DNA from: Oceanipulchritudo sp049975345
Lineage (GTDB): Bacteria > Verrucomicrobiota > Verrucomicrobiia > Opitutales > Oceanipulchritudinaceae
Assembly: GCA_049975345.1 (NCBI GenBank)
Contig: JBNGDP010000001.1
Span: forward strand, 1 to 64,000
DNA length: 64,000 nt
Reading direction: 5' to 3'
A model generated the notes under the pieces. The model saw nothing but the letters and a program-made list of their open reading frames with translations, did no database searches and was not told the origin of the DNA. Every line of letters begins with the position of its first letter. Position 1 is the stretch's first letter. Shown piece after piece: positions 24,391-32,256 of this stretch. Both the position numbers and the translations under genes were made by a program.

Positions 24391-25050
24391 TCAAAACAGT
24401 TCCGGTTGTCCGTCGCGGGCTTCGCTGAGCTGGAGCAGCCACCGGGTGGTGATTTTCCCCTCAAAGGATTCGGCCGTTTCCAACCGCAGCAGAAGGACCG
24501 CGGAGGCCAGGGCGTCGTACAGGGCGCAGTGCGGCTTGCACCGTTCCCGGGGGCAATGCCTGCCCGCAAGTTCGTGCAGCTGGTTCCGGCATTTGAAGGT
24601 TTCCACAAGGTCTCCGAGGGCGTAGGAATCGAGCCCGGGGTACAGGGCCCTGTAAATGCTCAGGGTATCGATCCAGGGCCCCCACTCCTGGGCCGACGCG
24701 GTGTTGTTGCGCCAGTCGGGGACCGCCGGCGGCAGCGCCCAGGTGTCCTTGATGAAGGTGTTCTCCGCATGCCGGTTGTGGGCCGCGAAAATTCCCTCGC
24801 GCCGGTACCCCACGAAGGTCTCGTAGCATTCCCGGAACGGCTTTCGCTGCGCCACCGCGGACTCCCTGATCCCGTGGACTTCCCGGTCCCGTGGTGAGAT
24901 GCGCCCGATGGGGCGGCAGAGCGAGGTCTCCACGCTTTCAATCCCCCCGCCCAGAAGGCGGACCACGCCGTATTCGACAACCCCGCTGCCCGGGCTGCCC
25001 TCGAAGTCCATCATGAACACCGCCGTTGACTTCCAATCCGCCGCTTCCAT
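24391..25050 (-). CDS. Second DEDD-family 3'-5' exonuclease
   Basis: A 219-residue protein. VFMMDFEGSPGSGVVEYGVV holds the D-x-E of ExoI; REVHGIRESAVAQRKPF resembles the DnaQ HGI segment; IFAAHNRHAENTFIKD is ExoII; and CKPHCALYDALASAVLLL is ExoIII, where the histidine and aspartate spacing (H-C-A-L-Y-D) fits DEDDh. The ATG at 25050 was preferred over an extended frame to 25206 because the extension runs into argS on the other strand. It is divergent from argS. Its closest functional analogue cannot be told apart; it is a paralogue-like companion of the exonuclease at 20699-21370. Confidence 0.8.
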   Translation of the reverse strand: MEAADWKSTAVFMMDFEGSPGSGVVEYGVVRLLGGGIESVETSLCRPIGRISPRDREVHGIRESAVAQRKPFRECYETFVGYRREGIFAAHNRHAENTFIKDTWALPPAVPDWRNNTASAQEWGPWIDTLSIYRALYPGLDSYALGDLVETFKCRNQLHELAGRHCPRERCKPHCALYDALASAVLLLRLETAESFEGKITTRWLLQLSEARDGQPELF

Positions 25051-25156
25051 GGAATCCCAACCTTGCCCGAGCTCCGGGTGCCCCTGCAAGCCGGATCGAT
25101 CCGCGCCGGGCATTATCCACTTGCGCGAACAGACCGATTCCCTTGCCTTTCCCGAT

Positions 25157-26920
25157 ATGGAGATTCCCTTCAATCCTGCCGATCTGATTGATGACGCCCT
25201 TCGCAAGGCGGCCGCTTCCGCCGGCCTTCAGGGGGGATTTGATCCGGTGGTTCGTCCGGCGGATCCGCGTTTCGGCGATTACCAGGCCAACGGGGTGCTT
25301 CCCTACGCAAAACGCCATGGCAAACCTCCCCGTGAAATCGCCTCCCGGTTGATGGGAAAGGTGAAGGATGGCGGACTCCTCGATCGCGGATTGGTGGAGT
25401 GGGAGATCGCGGGTCCGGGATTTGTCAATTTCACCCTTCTACCGGCCTTTTCGCTGCAGTGGCTGCGCCGGTTCGCCACCGAGGCCCAGCTGCGCGCCGG
25501 AGCCGGGGGAAGGCTCGATGGGCACACCCTGGTGGTTGACTACAGTTCACCGAACACCGCCAAGGAGATGCATGTGGGGCACATCCGTTCAACGGTGATC
25601 GGGGAAAGCCTCTGCCGGCTCCTCGCCTTCGCCGGGGCACGCGTCATCCGCGACAACCACATCGGGGACTGGGGCACCCAGTTCGGTATGCTGATCTGGG
25701 CCATCAAGGAAACGGGCTACGACCCGGAACAGGAGGATCCCGGGCAGGCCGTCGCCAGGCTCGAGGAACTCTACAAGCAAGGCCACGCGGCCTACAAGGA
25801 ATCCCCGGGGAAGGCCGATGCCATCCGGAGGGAGCTCCTCAAACTCCAATCCGGCGATCCGGAAAACACCCGTATCTGGAAAACCATTACGAAAGTCAGC
25901 TGGGAGGCCTTCCAGTCCATTTATAAACAGCTGGGAGTGCGGTTTGACGAGGTGCTCGGGGAAAGTTTCTACCGCGACAAGGTGGAGCGGATTTATGAGG
26001 AGCTCACCGGCTGCGGCCTGGCGCAGGAGAGCGAGGGGGCCCTGGTGGTCTTTCACCCGGAGCACAAGCGTTTCGCCGAGCAGCCCTTCATCATCCGGAA
26101 GGGGGACGGGGCCAGCAATTACGCCACCACCGACCTCGCCACCGTCCTCCACCGGGTCGAGCATTTCAAGGCCGACGGGATGTTCTACGTGGTCGACGCC
26201 CGCCAGTCCGACCATTTCCAGCAGCTGTTCCTGACCGTTGAAAAATGGTTCAAGGCGGCCGGCCGGCCCGTTCCCCGCATGGAGCACATCTCCTTCGGCA
26301 GCGTCCTCGGGGAAAACGGCAAGCCGATCAAGACCAAGGAGGGAGGGTCCGTGAAACTCAAGGACCTCCTCCGGGAGGCGGTGAACCGTTCGGAGCAAAT
26401 AGTCCGGGAAAAAAACCCGGACCTGCCCGGGGAGGAAAGGCGGCGGGTGGCCAGGGCGGTCGGCCTGGGGGCCATACGCTACGTCGACCTGTCCCAGAAC
26501 CGCACCAGCGATTATGTCTTCTCATGGGACCGGATGCTCAGTTTTGAAGGAAACACCGCCCCCTACCTCCTGTATGCGGTGGCCCGCATCCACAGCATCT
26601 TCCGCAAGGCCGCAATCGACGAATCCCATGATTTCGCCGCCGCCTCCCCGTTCTCCACTCCCGAGGAGATTTCCCTCGCGCGCAAGCTGCTCGCCTTCCC
26701 GAGCACCATCGATCTCGTTCTCTCCGACCTGCGCCCCCACCTGCTCTGCAACTACCTCTTTGAGCTGGCCGGGGTATTCAGCACCTTCTACAACGCCAAC
26801 AAGGTCATCGTCGGGGAGGCGGACATCCGCGACCGCCGCCTGCTCCTCTGCTCGCGCACCCTCGTTGTCATGGAAACGGGGCTCCATCTACTGGGCATGG
26901 AAACCCTTGAACGGATGTAG
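25157..26920 (+). CDS. argS: Arginine--tRNA ligase
   Basis: A 587-residue class I synthetase. The N-terminal Arg-tRNA synthetase domain (residues 1-110, with GDYQANGVLPYAKRHGKPPR) is followed by the catalytic core: DYSSPNTAKEMHVGHIRST, where HVGH is the HIGH motif, RDNHIGDWGTQFGMLIWA, and GENGKPIKTKEGGSVKLKDL, the KMSKS-equivalent region that in ArgRS is often degenerate. The C-terminal anticodon-binding domain has YLLYAVARIHSIFRKA and a final STFYNANKV. The ATG at 25157 (MEIPFNPADLI) gives the family N-terminus. It ends five bases before the convergent M24 peptidase gene. Confidence 0.97.
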   Translation: MEIPFNPADLIDDALRKAAASAGLQGGFDPVVRPADPRFGDYQANGVLPYAKRHGKPPREIASRLMGKVKDGGLLDRGLVEWEIAGPGFVNFTLLPAFSLQWLRRFATEAQLRAGAGGRLDGHTLVVDYSSPNTAKEMHVGHIRSTVIGESLCRLLAFAGARVIRDNHIGDWGTQFGMLIWAIKETGYDPEQEDPGQAVARLEELYKQGHAAYKESPGKADAIRRELLKLQSGDPENTRIWKTITKVSWEAFQSIYKQLGVRFDEVLGESFYRDKVERIYEELTGCGLAQESEGALVVFHPEHKRFAEQPFIIRKGDGASNYATTDLATVLHRVEHFKADGMFYVVDARQSDHFQQLFLTVEKWFKAAGRPVPRMEHISFGSVLGENGKPIKTKEGGSVKLKDLLREAVNRSEQIVREKNPDLPGEERRRVARAVGLGAIRYVDLSQNRTSDYVFSWDRMLSFEGNTAPYLLYAVARIHSIFRKAAIDESHDFAAASPFSTPEEISLARKLLAFPSTIDLVLSDLRPHLLCNYLFELAGVFSTFYNANKVIVGEADIRDRRLLLCSRTLVVMETGLHLLGMETLERM

Positions 26921-26925
26921 CGGCA

Positions 26926-28077
26926 TCACCGGATCCGCCACCGATAAGGATGCTTGGACAACAATTCCGGGCCCTTGCCGGAAACACGCACCACATCCTC
27001 GACCCGGGCCCCGCCCAGGCCCGGGTAGTAGAGCCCCGGCTCGACGGTGATCACCTGGCCCGTCTTCAGGCGGGTTCCGCCCTGGTTGACCCGGGGCGGT
27101 TCGTGCACCTCCAGCCCGAGGCCGTGGCCAAGGCCGTGGATGAAGCCCACGGGGACCCCGTTTTCGCGGCGGGTCGGATAGCCCCGCCTTGAGAAAAATG
27201 CCCTCACCCTCTTGTAGATGGCGGAGCCGGAACGACCGGCGCGATGCTCCCCGAGCGCGGTCTGTTCGGCCTCGTAAACGGTCTGGTAGAGGGCTTTCTG
27301 GGCTTCGCTGGCCCGCCCCTTGAGGTAGGTCCGGGTCATGTCCCCGTGGTAGCCGGTCCTTGCCACCCGGGGGAAAATATCGACGATGACGAGCTCGTTG
27401 GCGCGCAGGGGTCCGTGGCCGACACAATGCGGATCGCAGGCCTGGTCGCCCGCGGCAACAATGACGCGTGAGGCCACCGCGCCGCGCTTCAGGCACTCGA
27501 CGGCAATGGCCTCCCGCATGCGTTCGGAGGTCAGGCGCCCGCCCCCGTGGTGCAGGAAGCCCCTGCGGATCTCCGCCTCGCGTAGCAACTTTTCCACGAC
27601 ACGGAAACCCGCCGCCGAGGCGGCGTTCCCCTCCCGGATAAACCGCGCTTCCTCGTCGGTCTTGCGTTCACGCTCCGGAAAAAGCAGGTCCTCCGCAATT
27701 TCCAGACGGATCCCGAGCTCCTTCAATGCGAAGGCCGGCCGGACCGGGAAATCCGGGGCGATGCGGAAGGCCGGAATCCTGTATTTCCAAGCCAGGAAGG
27801 CGATCAGCCCCGCCGGATGAGCGGAAAAGCGCGTCGCCTTTCGCCCGGCCATTTCGCTTGCCTCCTCAAGGGAGATCACCTCGTCGAAGCGTCCTTCCAT
27901 GCCCACGCGCGCAAACTCGAGCTGGCTCACCACGGCGACCCGTCGACCCTTGCAGGAGAAGGCGATGAAAGGGTCCGGCACAAAGACCCCGCCGAAATAG
28001 AGCATGTCCGCATTCGATTCGGAATCGGCATAGAGGAGGACTTCGGAGGAGAATGGAGCGGAATTGCCCTTGGCCAT
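26926..28077 (-). CDS. M24-family Xaa-Pro aminopeptidase-like metallopeptidase
   Basis: A 383-residue pita-bread metallopeptidase. An N-terminal creatinase-like domain (1-135) precedes the catalytic domain. All five metal ligands are present: D233 (VIVDIFPR), D246 (GYHGDMTRTY), H318 (GLGHGLG), E346 (TVEPGLYY) and E360 (ARVEDVV). Histidines at HCVGHG (about 217-221) and HEPP match the usual substrate-site pair. It probably removes N-terminal residues before proline or acts on dipeptides in the cytoplasm; no signal peptide is seen. It converges on argS with a 5-base gap and is divergent from the DUF192 gene. Confidence 0.9.
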   Translation of the reverse strand: MAKGNSAPFSSEVLLYADSESNADMLYFGGVFVPDPFIAFSCKGRRVAVVSQLEFARVGMEGRFDEVISLEEASEMAGRKATRFSAHPAGLIAFLAWKYRIPAFRIAPDFPVRPAFALKELGIRLEIAEDLLFPERERKTDEEARFIREGNAASAAGFRVVEKLLREAEIRRGFLHHGGGRLTSERMREAIAVECLKRGAVASRVIVAAGDQACDPHCVGHGPLRANELVIVDIFPRVARTGYHGDMTRTYLKGRASEAQKALYQTVYEAEQTALGEHRAGRSGSAIYKRVRAFFSRRGYPTRRENGVPVGFIHGLGHGLGLEVHEPPRVNQGGTRLKTGQVITVEPGLYYPGLGGARVEDVVRVSGKGPELLSKHPYRWRIR

Positions 28078-28125
28078 GATTTTTAATTTGTTCAGGGTGT
28101 GAAAACACCTACCCTAGGCATCACC

Positions 28126-28647
28126 ATGCAGCCACGTCTATTCCTTTTTCTCCTGGTTCTCGGGTCGGCCTTCACGGCTTGCAACAAAAGGGACGAATCC
28201 GCGCAGGGCCCCCTCGGAGTCGAGGCATGGCTGCCCCTGCGGATCAACGGGATCGACCTGGAAGCGCAATTTGCGCTCACCCCCGCCGAACAGCAGAAGG
28301 GCCTGATGCACCGCGAGGAACTCGGGAAGAACCGTGGCATGCTTTTCCCCTACAAAAGCCCGAGGCGGATGTCCTTCTGGATGGCCAACACTCCCCTGCC
28401 CCTGGATATCGGCTTTTTCGACAACCGGGGCATGCTGCTCGAGATCCACCGATTGGTTCCGTATGACACGAGCCAAGTCGTTTCCCGCTCCCGGGAAGCG
28501 CAGTACGCCCTTGAGATGAATTCCGGCTGGTTCGCCGCCAACCGCCTCTTCCCGGGGGTGAAGCTCGATAAAAGGCTTCTGGCGGAAGCTTTGGAAAGGC
28601 GGGGGGCGGATCCCGCAGCCTACGGCATCCGTACGGATCGGGATTGA
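28126..28647 (+). CDS. DUF192-family lipoprotein
   Basis: A 173-residue protein. The N-terminus MQPRLFLFLLVLGSAFTACN is a lipoprotein signal with the acylated Cys at about 19. The DUF192 domain follows: LTPAEQQKGLMHREEL, RGMLFPYKSPRRMSFWMANT, PLDIGFFDNRGML and YALEMNSGWFAAN, all strongly conserved family marks. DUF192 function is unknown; fold resembles a small beta-barrel. The ATG at 28126 was chosen for its signal peptide over one at 28099. Its last 28 bases overlap the 3' end of the convergent aminotransferase gene. Confidence 0.9.
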   Translation: MQPRLFLFLLVLGSAFTACNKRDESAQGPLGVEAWLPLRINGIDLEAQFALTPAEQQKGLMHREELGKNRGMLFPYKSPRRMSFWMANTPLPLDIGFFDNRGMLLEIHRLVPYDTSQVVSRSREAQYALEMNSGWFAANRLFPGVKLDKRLLAEALERRGADPAAYGIRTDRD

Positions 28648-29936
28648 AGATCAGCGGCCTTGCGGGCCGCCGCGCAGAAGCGCCGAGCCGCTTCCGGGAT
28701 CAGCTCGCTCTCAATGGCCCCGAAGCTGAGGCGCACACTGTTGCAGGGGGTTCCCTCGGCAAAGCAAAGATCGCCGGGCACGTAGAGGATTTCCTGCTCC
28801 AGGCAGGCGCGATGAAACGCGGACTCAATGCGCGTATCCGTTCCGGCGGGTCCCCTTGCCCACAGCAGCAGGCCGCCGGCGGGCTGGTCCCAGATCCAGC
28901 CGGCATCGGCAAGGCCATGCTCCCGGAGGGCGGTTTCCAACAGGTCCCGCTTTCCGCGGTAATGGGACCGGAGCGAGGAAAGGTGCCCGTGGTACTCGCC
29001 GGCCCGTAGAACTTCCTCGATGATCGCCTGGTTGAAATGCGCGGTACCGAAATCCTGGTGCCCCTTGATCTTGGCCAGGGTGCCCAGCAGCTCCGCATCC
29101 CGGCTGGCCAGAAAACCGACCTTCAACCCGGTGGCGAAGGGCTTGGTGAAGGTGCCGGCATACACGACCGGATACCCGTCCCAATCCGGCATGGCCAGCA
29201 TGCTGCGGGCGGGACAGGGTCCCTCGAAGTACAACTCCCGGTACGCCATGTCCTCGATCACCGGAACCCGATGCCCGAGCGATTGGACAACCGCGGCCAA
29301 TTCCCTCTTGTCCTCCTCCTCGAGGCAACGGGTGGAGGGGTTCGCAAAGGCCCCCATCAGGTACAACAGACGAACCGAGGCGAGCCGGCCGTTTGCCCGC
29401 AATTCCTCCAACTGCTCCCGGAAGGCCGGAAAACGGATCCGTCCGGCTCCATCGCAGGGAATGGAGAGCGCCTGCACACCGAGTCCCTGCAGGAGCTCAA
29501 GGAAGACAAAGTAACTGGGGCTTTCGACAAGAACGATGTCCCCGGGATCACACAGCATCTGGACCATCAGGTAGAGCCCCTGCTGGGAACCGTTGGTGAC
29601 GAGAACCTGTTCCGCGTCGAGATCCAGCGATTCCTCCCCCGGATAGGACCGGAGCAGGTTAACAACTTCCCGGCGCAGGCCGGGGCGTCCGCGGTTCATC
29701 CCGTACTGCAGGTGGGCGCGGGCCGGATCCCTTTCCAGCCGTTCAGCGGCCCGCCGCACAAGGGCGACCGGCAGCACGCGATTGTCCGTGAAACCGGCCG
29801 CGAGCGACAGCATCTCGGGGCGGGCCAGCTTCTCCGACATGAGCCGCGTGATGACGGACGCTCCCCGGCGGGCGCAGTGCCCGAGCCGGGAATAGGCGAT
29901 TTCACCCGCTTCCCTTCCCTTCATCCTGCGCTCCAT
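28620..29936 (-). CDS. PLP-dependent class I/II aminotransferase
   Basis: About 438 residues, fold-type I. Conserved stretches are SLAAGFTDNRVLP, LQYGMNRGRPGLRREV, VLVTNGSQQGLYLM (cofactor phosphate contact), VESPSYF, IEDMAYRELYF (the Asp that pairs with the pyridine nitrogen) and GTFTKPFATGLKVGF with the PLP lysine. VRLSFGAI near the end carries the carboxylate-binding Arg. It resembles the LysN/2-aminoadipate aminotransferase and MocR-domain group, but has no HTH domain; the amino donor cannot be stated. ATGs at 29963, 29936 and 29924 are possible; 29936 avoids overlap with the upstream DUF5069 gene. It overlaps the DUF192 gene end by 28 bases. Confidence 0.88.
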   Translation of the reverse strand: MERRMKGREAGEIAYSRLGHCARRGASVITRLMSEKLARPEMLSLAAGFTDNRVLPVALVRRAAERLERDPARAHLQYGMNRGRPGLRREVVNLLRSYPGEESLDLDAEQVLVTNGSQQGLYLMVQMLCDPGDIVLVESPSYFVFLELLQGLGVQALSIPCDGAGRIRFPAFREQLEELRANGRLASVRLLYLMGAFANPSTRCLEEEDKRELAAVVQSLGHRVPVIEDMAYRELYFEGPCPARSMLAMPDWDGYPVVYAGTFTKPFATGLKVGFLASRDAELLGTLAKIKGHQDFGTAHFNQAIIEEVLRAGEYHGHLSSLRSHYRGKRDLLETALREHGLADAGWIWDQPAGGLLLWARGPAGTDTRIESAFHRACLEQEILYVPGDLCFAEGTPCNSVRLSFGAIESELIPEAARRFCAAARKAADLQSRSVRMP

Positions 29937-29940
29937 CCTG

Positions 29941-30396
29941 TCAGGGGATGCGCCCCTCGTCAAAGTCGATCATGTCCGCGAAGGAAAGCAGGTCCTCCCG
30001 GTGTTCCACGCCCATCTTTTCCTTGGCCTGGCGCAGGGCCTCCCGCCCCATTTCGCTCATGCCCTTCTGCACCACTTCCCGGTTCCACTTCGCCACCCTC
30101 AGGTCCCCGGGAAAACAGTCGCGCAGGTCCTGCTCGAGGCCCGCCTCATCCTCCCCGTTCTTTTCCACGAGCCGGATCACCTCCTCCGGGTCGACCCCGA
30201 GATGGAGGCACAGGAAACGGTCGAAACCCCGGCAGAAATTGCGCTGGTAGGAAGCCGGCAGTTCCCCCCTCAGGTGTTTGCGGATCTTGGCAATGAACCG
30301 CGGAAGATGCAGCAGGCCGGTCGCCCGGTCCGGAATGTAGGGAGATGGCAGGTCCCGGCAAATGGCGCCGGTGGGCCCGAGGGTTTCCTCACTCAT
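29941..30396 (-). CDS. DUF5069-family protein
   Basis: A 151-residue protein with the DUF5069 pattern: RDLPSPYIPDRATGLLHLPR near the start, IAKIRKHLRGELPASYQ, NFCRGFDRFLCLHLG (usually G-x-D-x-x-F-L-x-x-L), and a final LLSFADMIDFDEGRIP. The family is common in Verrucomicrobia and some other phyla and has no established function. The ATG at 30396 gives the compact domain; 30417 is a second option, and a much longer frame to 30795 runs antisense into the ABC exporter gene and was rejected. It is cotranscribed with the aminotransferase (gap of a few bases). Confidence 0.85.
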   Translation of the reverse strand: MSEETLGPTGAICRDLPSPYIPDRATGLLHLPRFIAKIRKHLRGELPASYQRNFCRGFDRFLCLHLGVDPEEVIRLVEKNGEDEAGLEQDLRDCFPGDLRVAKWNREVVQKGMSEMGREALRQAKEKMGVEHREDLLSFADMIDFDEGRIP

Positions 30397-30435
30397 GGTC
30401 CTTTGAAAGTGCCCCATTGAGCGGTCTTGTAAAGG

Positions 30436-32256
30436 ATGGAAGCGATTGCCCGCGAATTCCAAATGCCTTTTGACAAATCCGCCTCCGGGGAGAACAGTCC
30501 GATATCCATGAAAGTCATCTGGCGAGTATCCATGTACCTCTTCCGTTACCCGCGGCTTTTCGGCACGGTACAGATGCTCGCGATCGGGATGACGCTCCTC
30601 CTGATCGTCATCCCCAAGTCCATTGAACGGATTCTCATCAACATACAGGAGGAGGCCAATGTGGAGGTGCTGCTGTATGGAATTGCCGGCATCGTCCTGC
30701 TCTACCTGGGTGTGGAGATCCTCAACGGCCTGCGGATCGTCTGCAACAACACCCTGGAACAGCGGGTCCTCTTCGACATGCGCCGGGACCTGCACCAGAA
30801 ACTGCTCCGCCTGCCGGTCTCGTTCTACGACCAGCGCAAGTCGGGGGAGATTTCCTCGCGGGTCATCGAGGATGTCATGGCGGTGGAGCGGGCCCTGCTC
30901 GACGGCACGGAGATCGGGGGACGCGCCTTCGTCATGATCATCGGGGTGACCGTCGTCCTTTTCCTCACCAATCCGGTGCTCGCCTGGTTCGTCTTTTTAC
31001 CGGTCCCGGTCCTCATCGTCCTTGGCGTCTTTTATGCCAGGGGATCGAGGAAGGTGTGGAAGAAGGTCCGGGAGGCGGCGGGGGACCTCAACAGCCTCCT
31101 CGTCGAGGACATCCAGGGCAACCGGTTGATTCAAACCTTCGCCCTGCAGAAAAGGGAGGGCCGGCGCTTCGACACCAAGGCGGAACGGTTGCGCCGGAGG
31201 ACCCTCCGGGCCATGTTCCGCTGGGCCGCCTACAACCCGGGAACCACTTTCCTGACCAACCTCGGGATCGTCGCCGTCGTCGGTCTGGGGGGATGGCTGA
31301 TCCTGAAAGGCGAAGGCGGCTTCGGATTCCCCCAGATGGTCGCTTTCCTCATTTACGCCAACATGCTGTACACGCCGATCGGGCAGTTGCACGGCATCAA
31401 CCACATGCTGGCCGCCGGAAAGGCTTCCGGGGAACGGGTGTTTGACATCCTCGACGCCCGGGTCGAGGTCGAGCCTCCCGAAAACCCCCGTCCATTCCCC
31501 GAAGGCCCCCTGCACATCCGCTTCGAGGAGGTTACCTTCCAGTATCCGGGACGCCCGGAGGTTCTCAAGGGCTTCAACCTTGATCTGCCCCCGGGCAAGG
31601 TGACCGCCCTGGTCGGGCATACCGGCGCCGGAAAAAGCACGGTCGCCAACCTCGCCATGCGCACTTATGACGTGACCTCCGGGGCTGTCACTGTGAACGG
31701 GGCGGATATCCGCGAACTCGACCTCGAGGAAATCCATGCCCGCATCGGCCATGTGGCCCAGGATCCCTTCCTCTTTGAGGGGTCGGTCCGGGAAAACCTT
31801 CTTCTGGCCCGCGAGGAGGCGGGCGAGGTGGATCTGGAGGAAGCCTTGAAGGGAGCCTGCGCGTGGGAATTTGTCAACAACCTGCCCCAGGGGCTGGATA
31901 CCAACATCGGCGAGAAGGGAATCCGCCTTTCGCAAGGGGAAAAGCAGCGGCTGACCATCGCCCGGGTTCTTCTCAAGAATCCGCCGTTCGTCATTCTCGA
32001 CGAGGCCACCGCGAGCGTGGACACCATTACCGAACGCCTGATACAGGACGCCCTGGAGAACCTCATGGCCCACCGGACCGTCCTGGTCATCGCCCACCGG
32101 CTCTCCACCGTCAGGAAGGCCGACCAGATTGTCTGCATGCAGGACGGGGAAATCATCGAGCTGGGTTCCCACCAGGAACTCCTGGCGATACAGGGGCACT
32201 ACTGGCGACTGTGGAACTACCAGAACGACCTCATTCCGGAGGACGTTTCCCTGTGA
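30436..32256 (+). CDS. MsbA-like ABC exporter (fused permease and ATPase)
   Basis: A 606-residue half-transporter. Six membrane helices span about residues 38-330, with the type-IV exporter coupling region LRLPVSFYDQRKSGEISSRV (124-143). The ATPase has Walker A GHTGAGKS (394-401), a Q-loop (GHVAQDPFLFEG), the signature LSQGEKQR, Walker B FVILDEATAS, and H-loop IAHRLST. It probably works as a homodimer that flips a lipid, lipid A precursor, or hydrophobic compound; substrate is not readable from sequence. It is divergent from DUF5069 and its 3' end overlaps the convergent acyltransferase by 26 bases. Confidence 0.9.
   Translation: MEAIAREFQMPFDKSASGENSPISMKVIWRVSMYLFRYPRLFGTVQMLAIGMTLLLIVIPKSIERILINIQEEANVEVLLYGIAGIVLLYLGVEILNGLRIVCNNTLEQRVLFDMRRDLHQKLLRLPVSFYDQRKSGEISSRVIEDVMAVERALLDGTEIGGRAFVMIIGVTVVLFLTNPVLAWFVFLPVPVLIVLGVFYARGSRKVWKKVREAAGDLNSLLVEDIQGNRLIQTFALQKREGRRFDTKAERLRRRTLRAMFRWAAYNPGTTFLTNLGIVAVVGLGGWLILKGEGGFGFPQMVAFLIYANMLYTPIGQLHGINHMLAAGKASGERVFDILDARVEVEPPENPRPFPEGPLHIRFEEVTFQYPGRPEVLKGFNLDLPPGKVTALVGHTGAGKSTVANLAMRTYDVTSGAVTVNGADIRELDLEEIHARIGHVAQDPFLFEGSVRENLLLAREEAGEVDLEEALKGACAWEFVNNLPQGLDTNIGEKGIRLSQGEKQRLTIARVLLKNPPFVILDEATASVDTITERLIQDALENLMAHRTVLVIAHRLSTVRKADQIVCMQDGEIIELGSHQELLAIQGHYWRLWNYQNDLIPEDVSL

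Noticed and set aside
24899..25156. Longer start for argS
   Set aside because: It would overlap the divergent exonuclease gene and adds residues not found in arginyl-tRNA synthetases.
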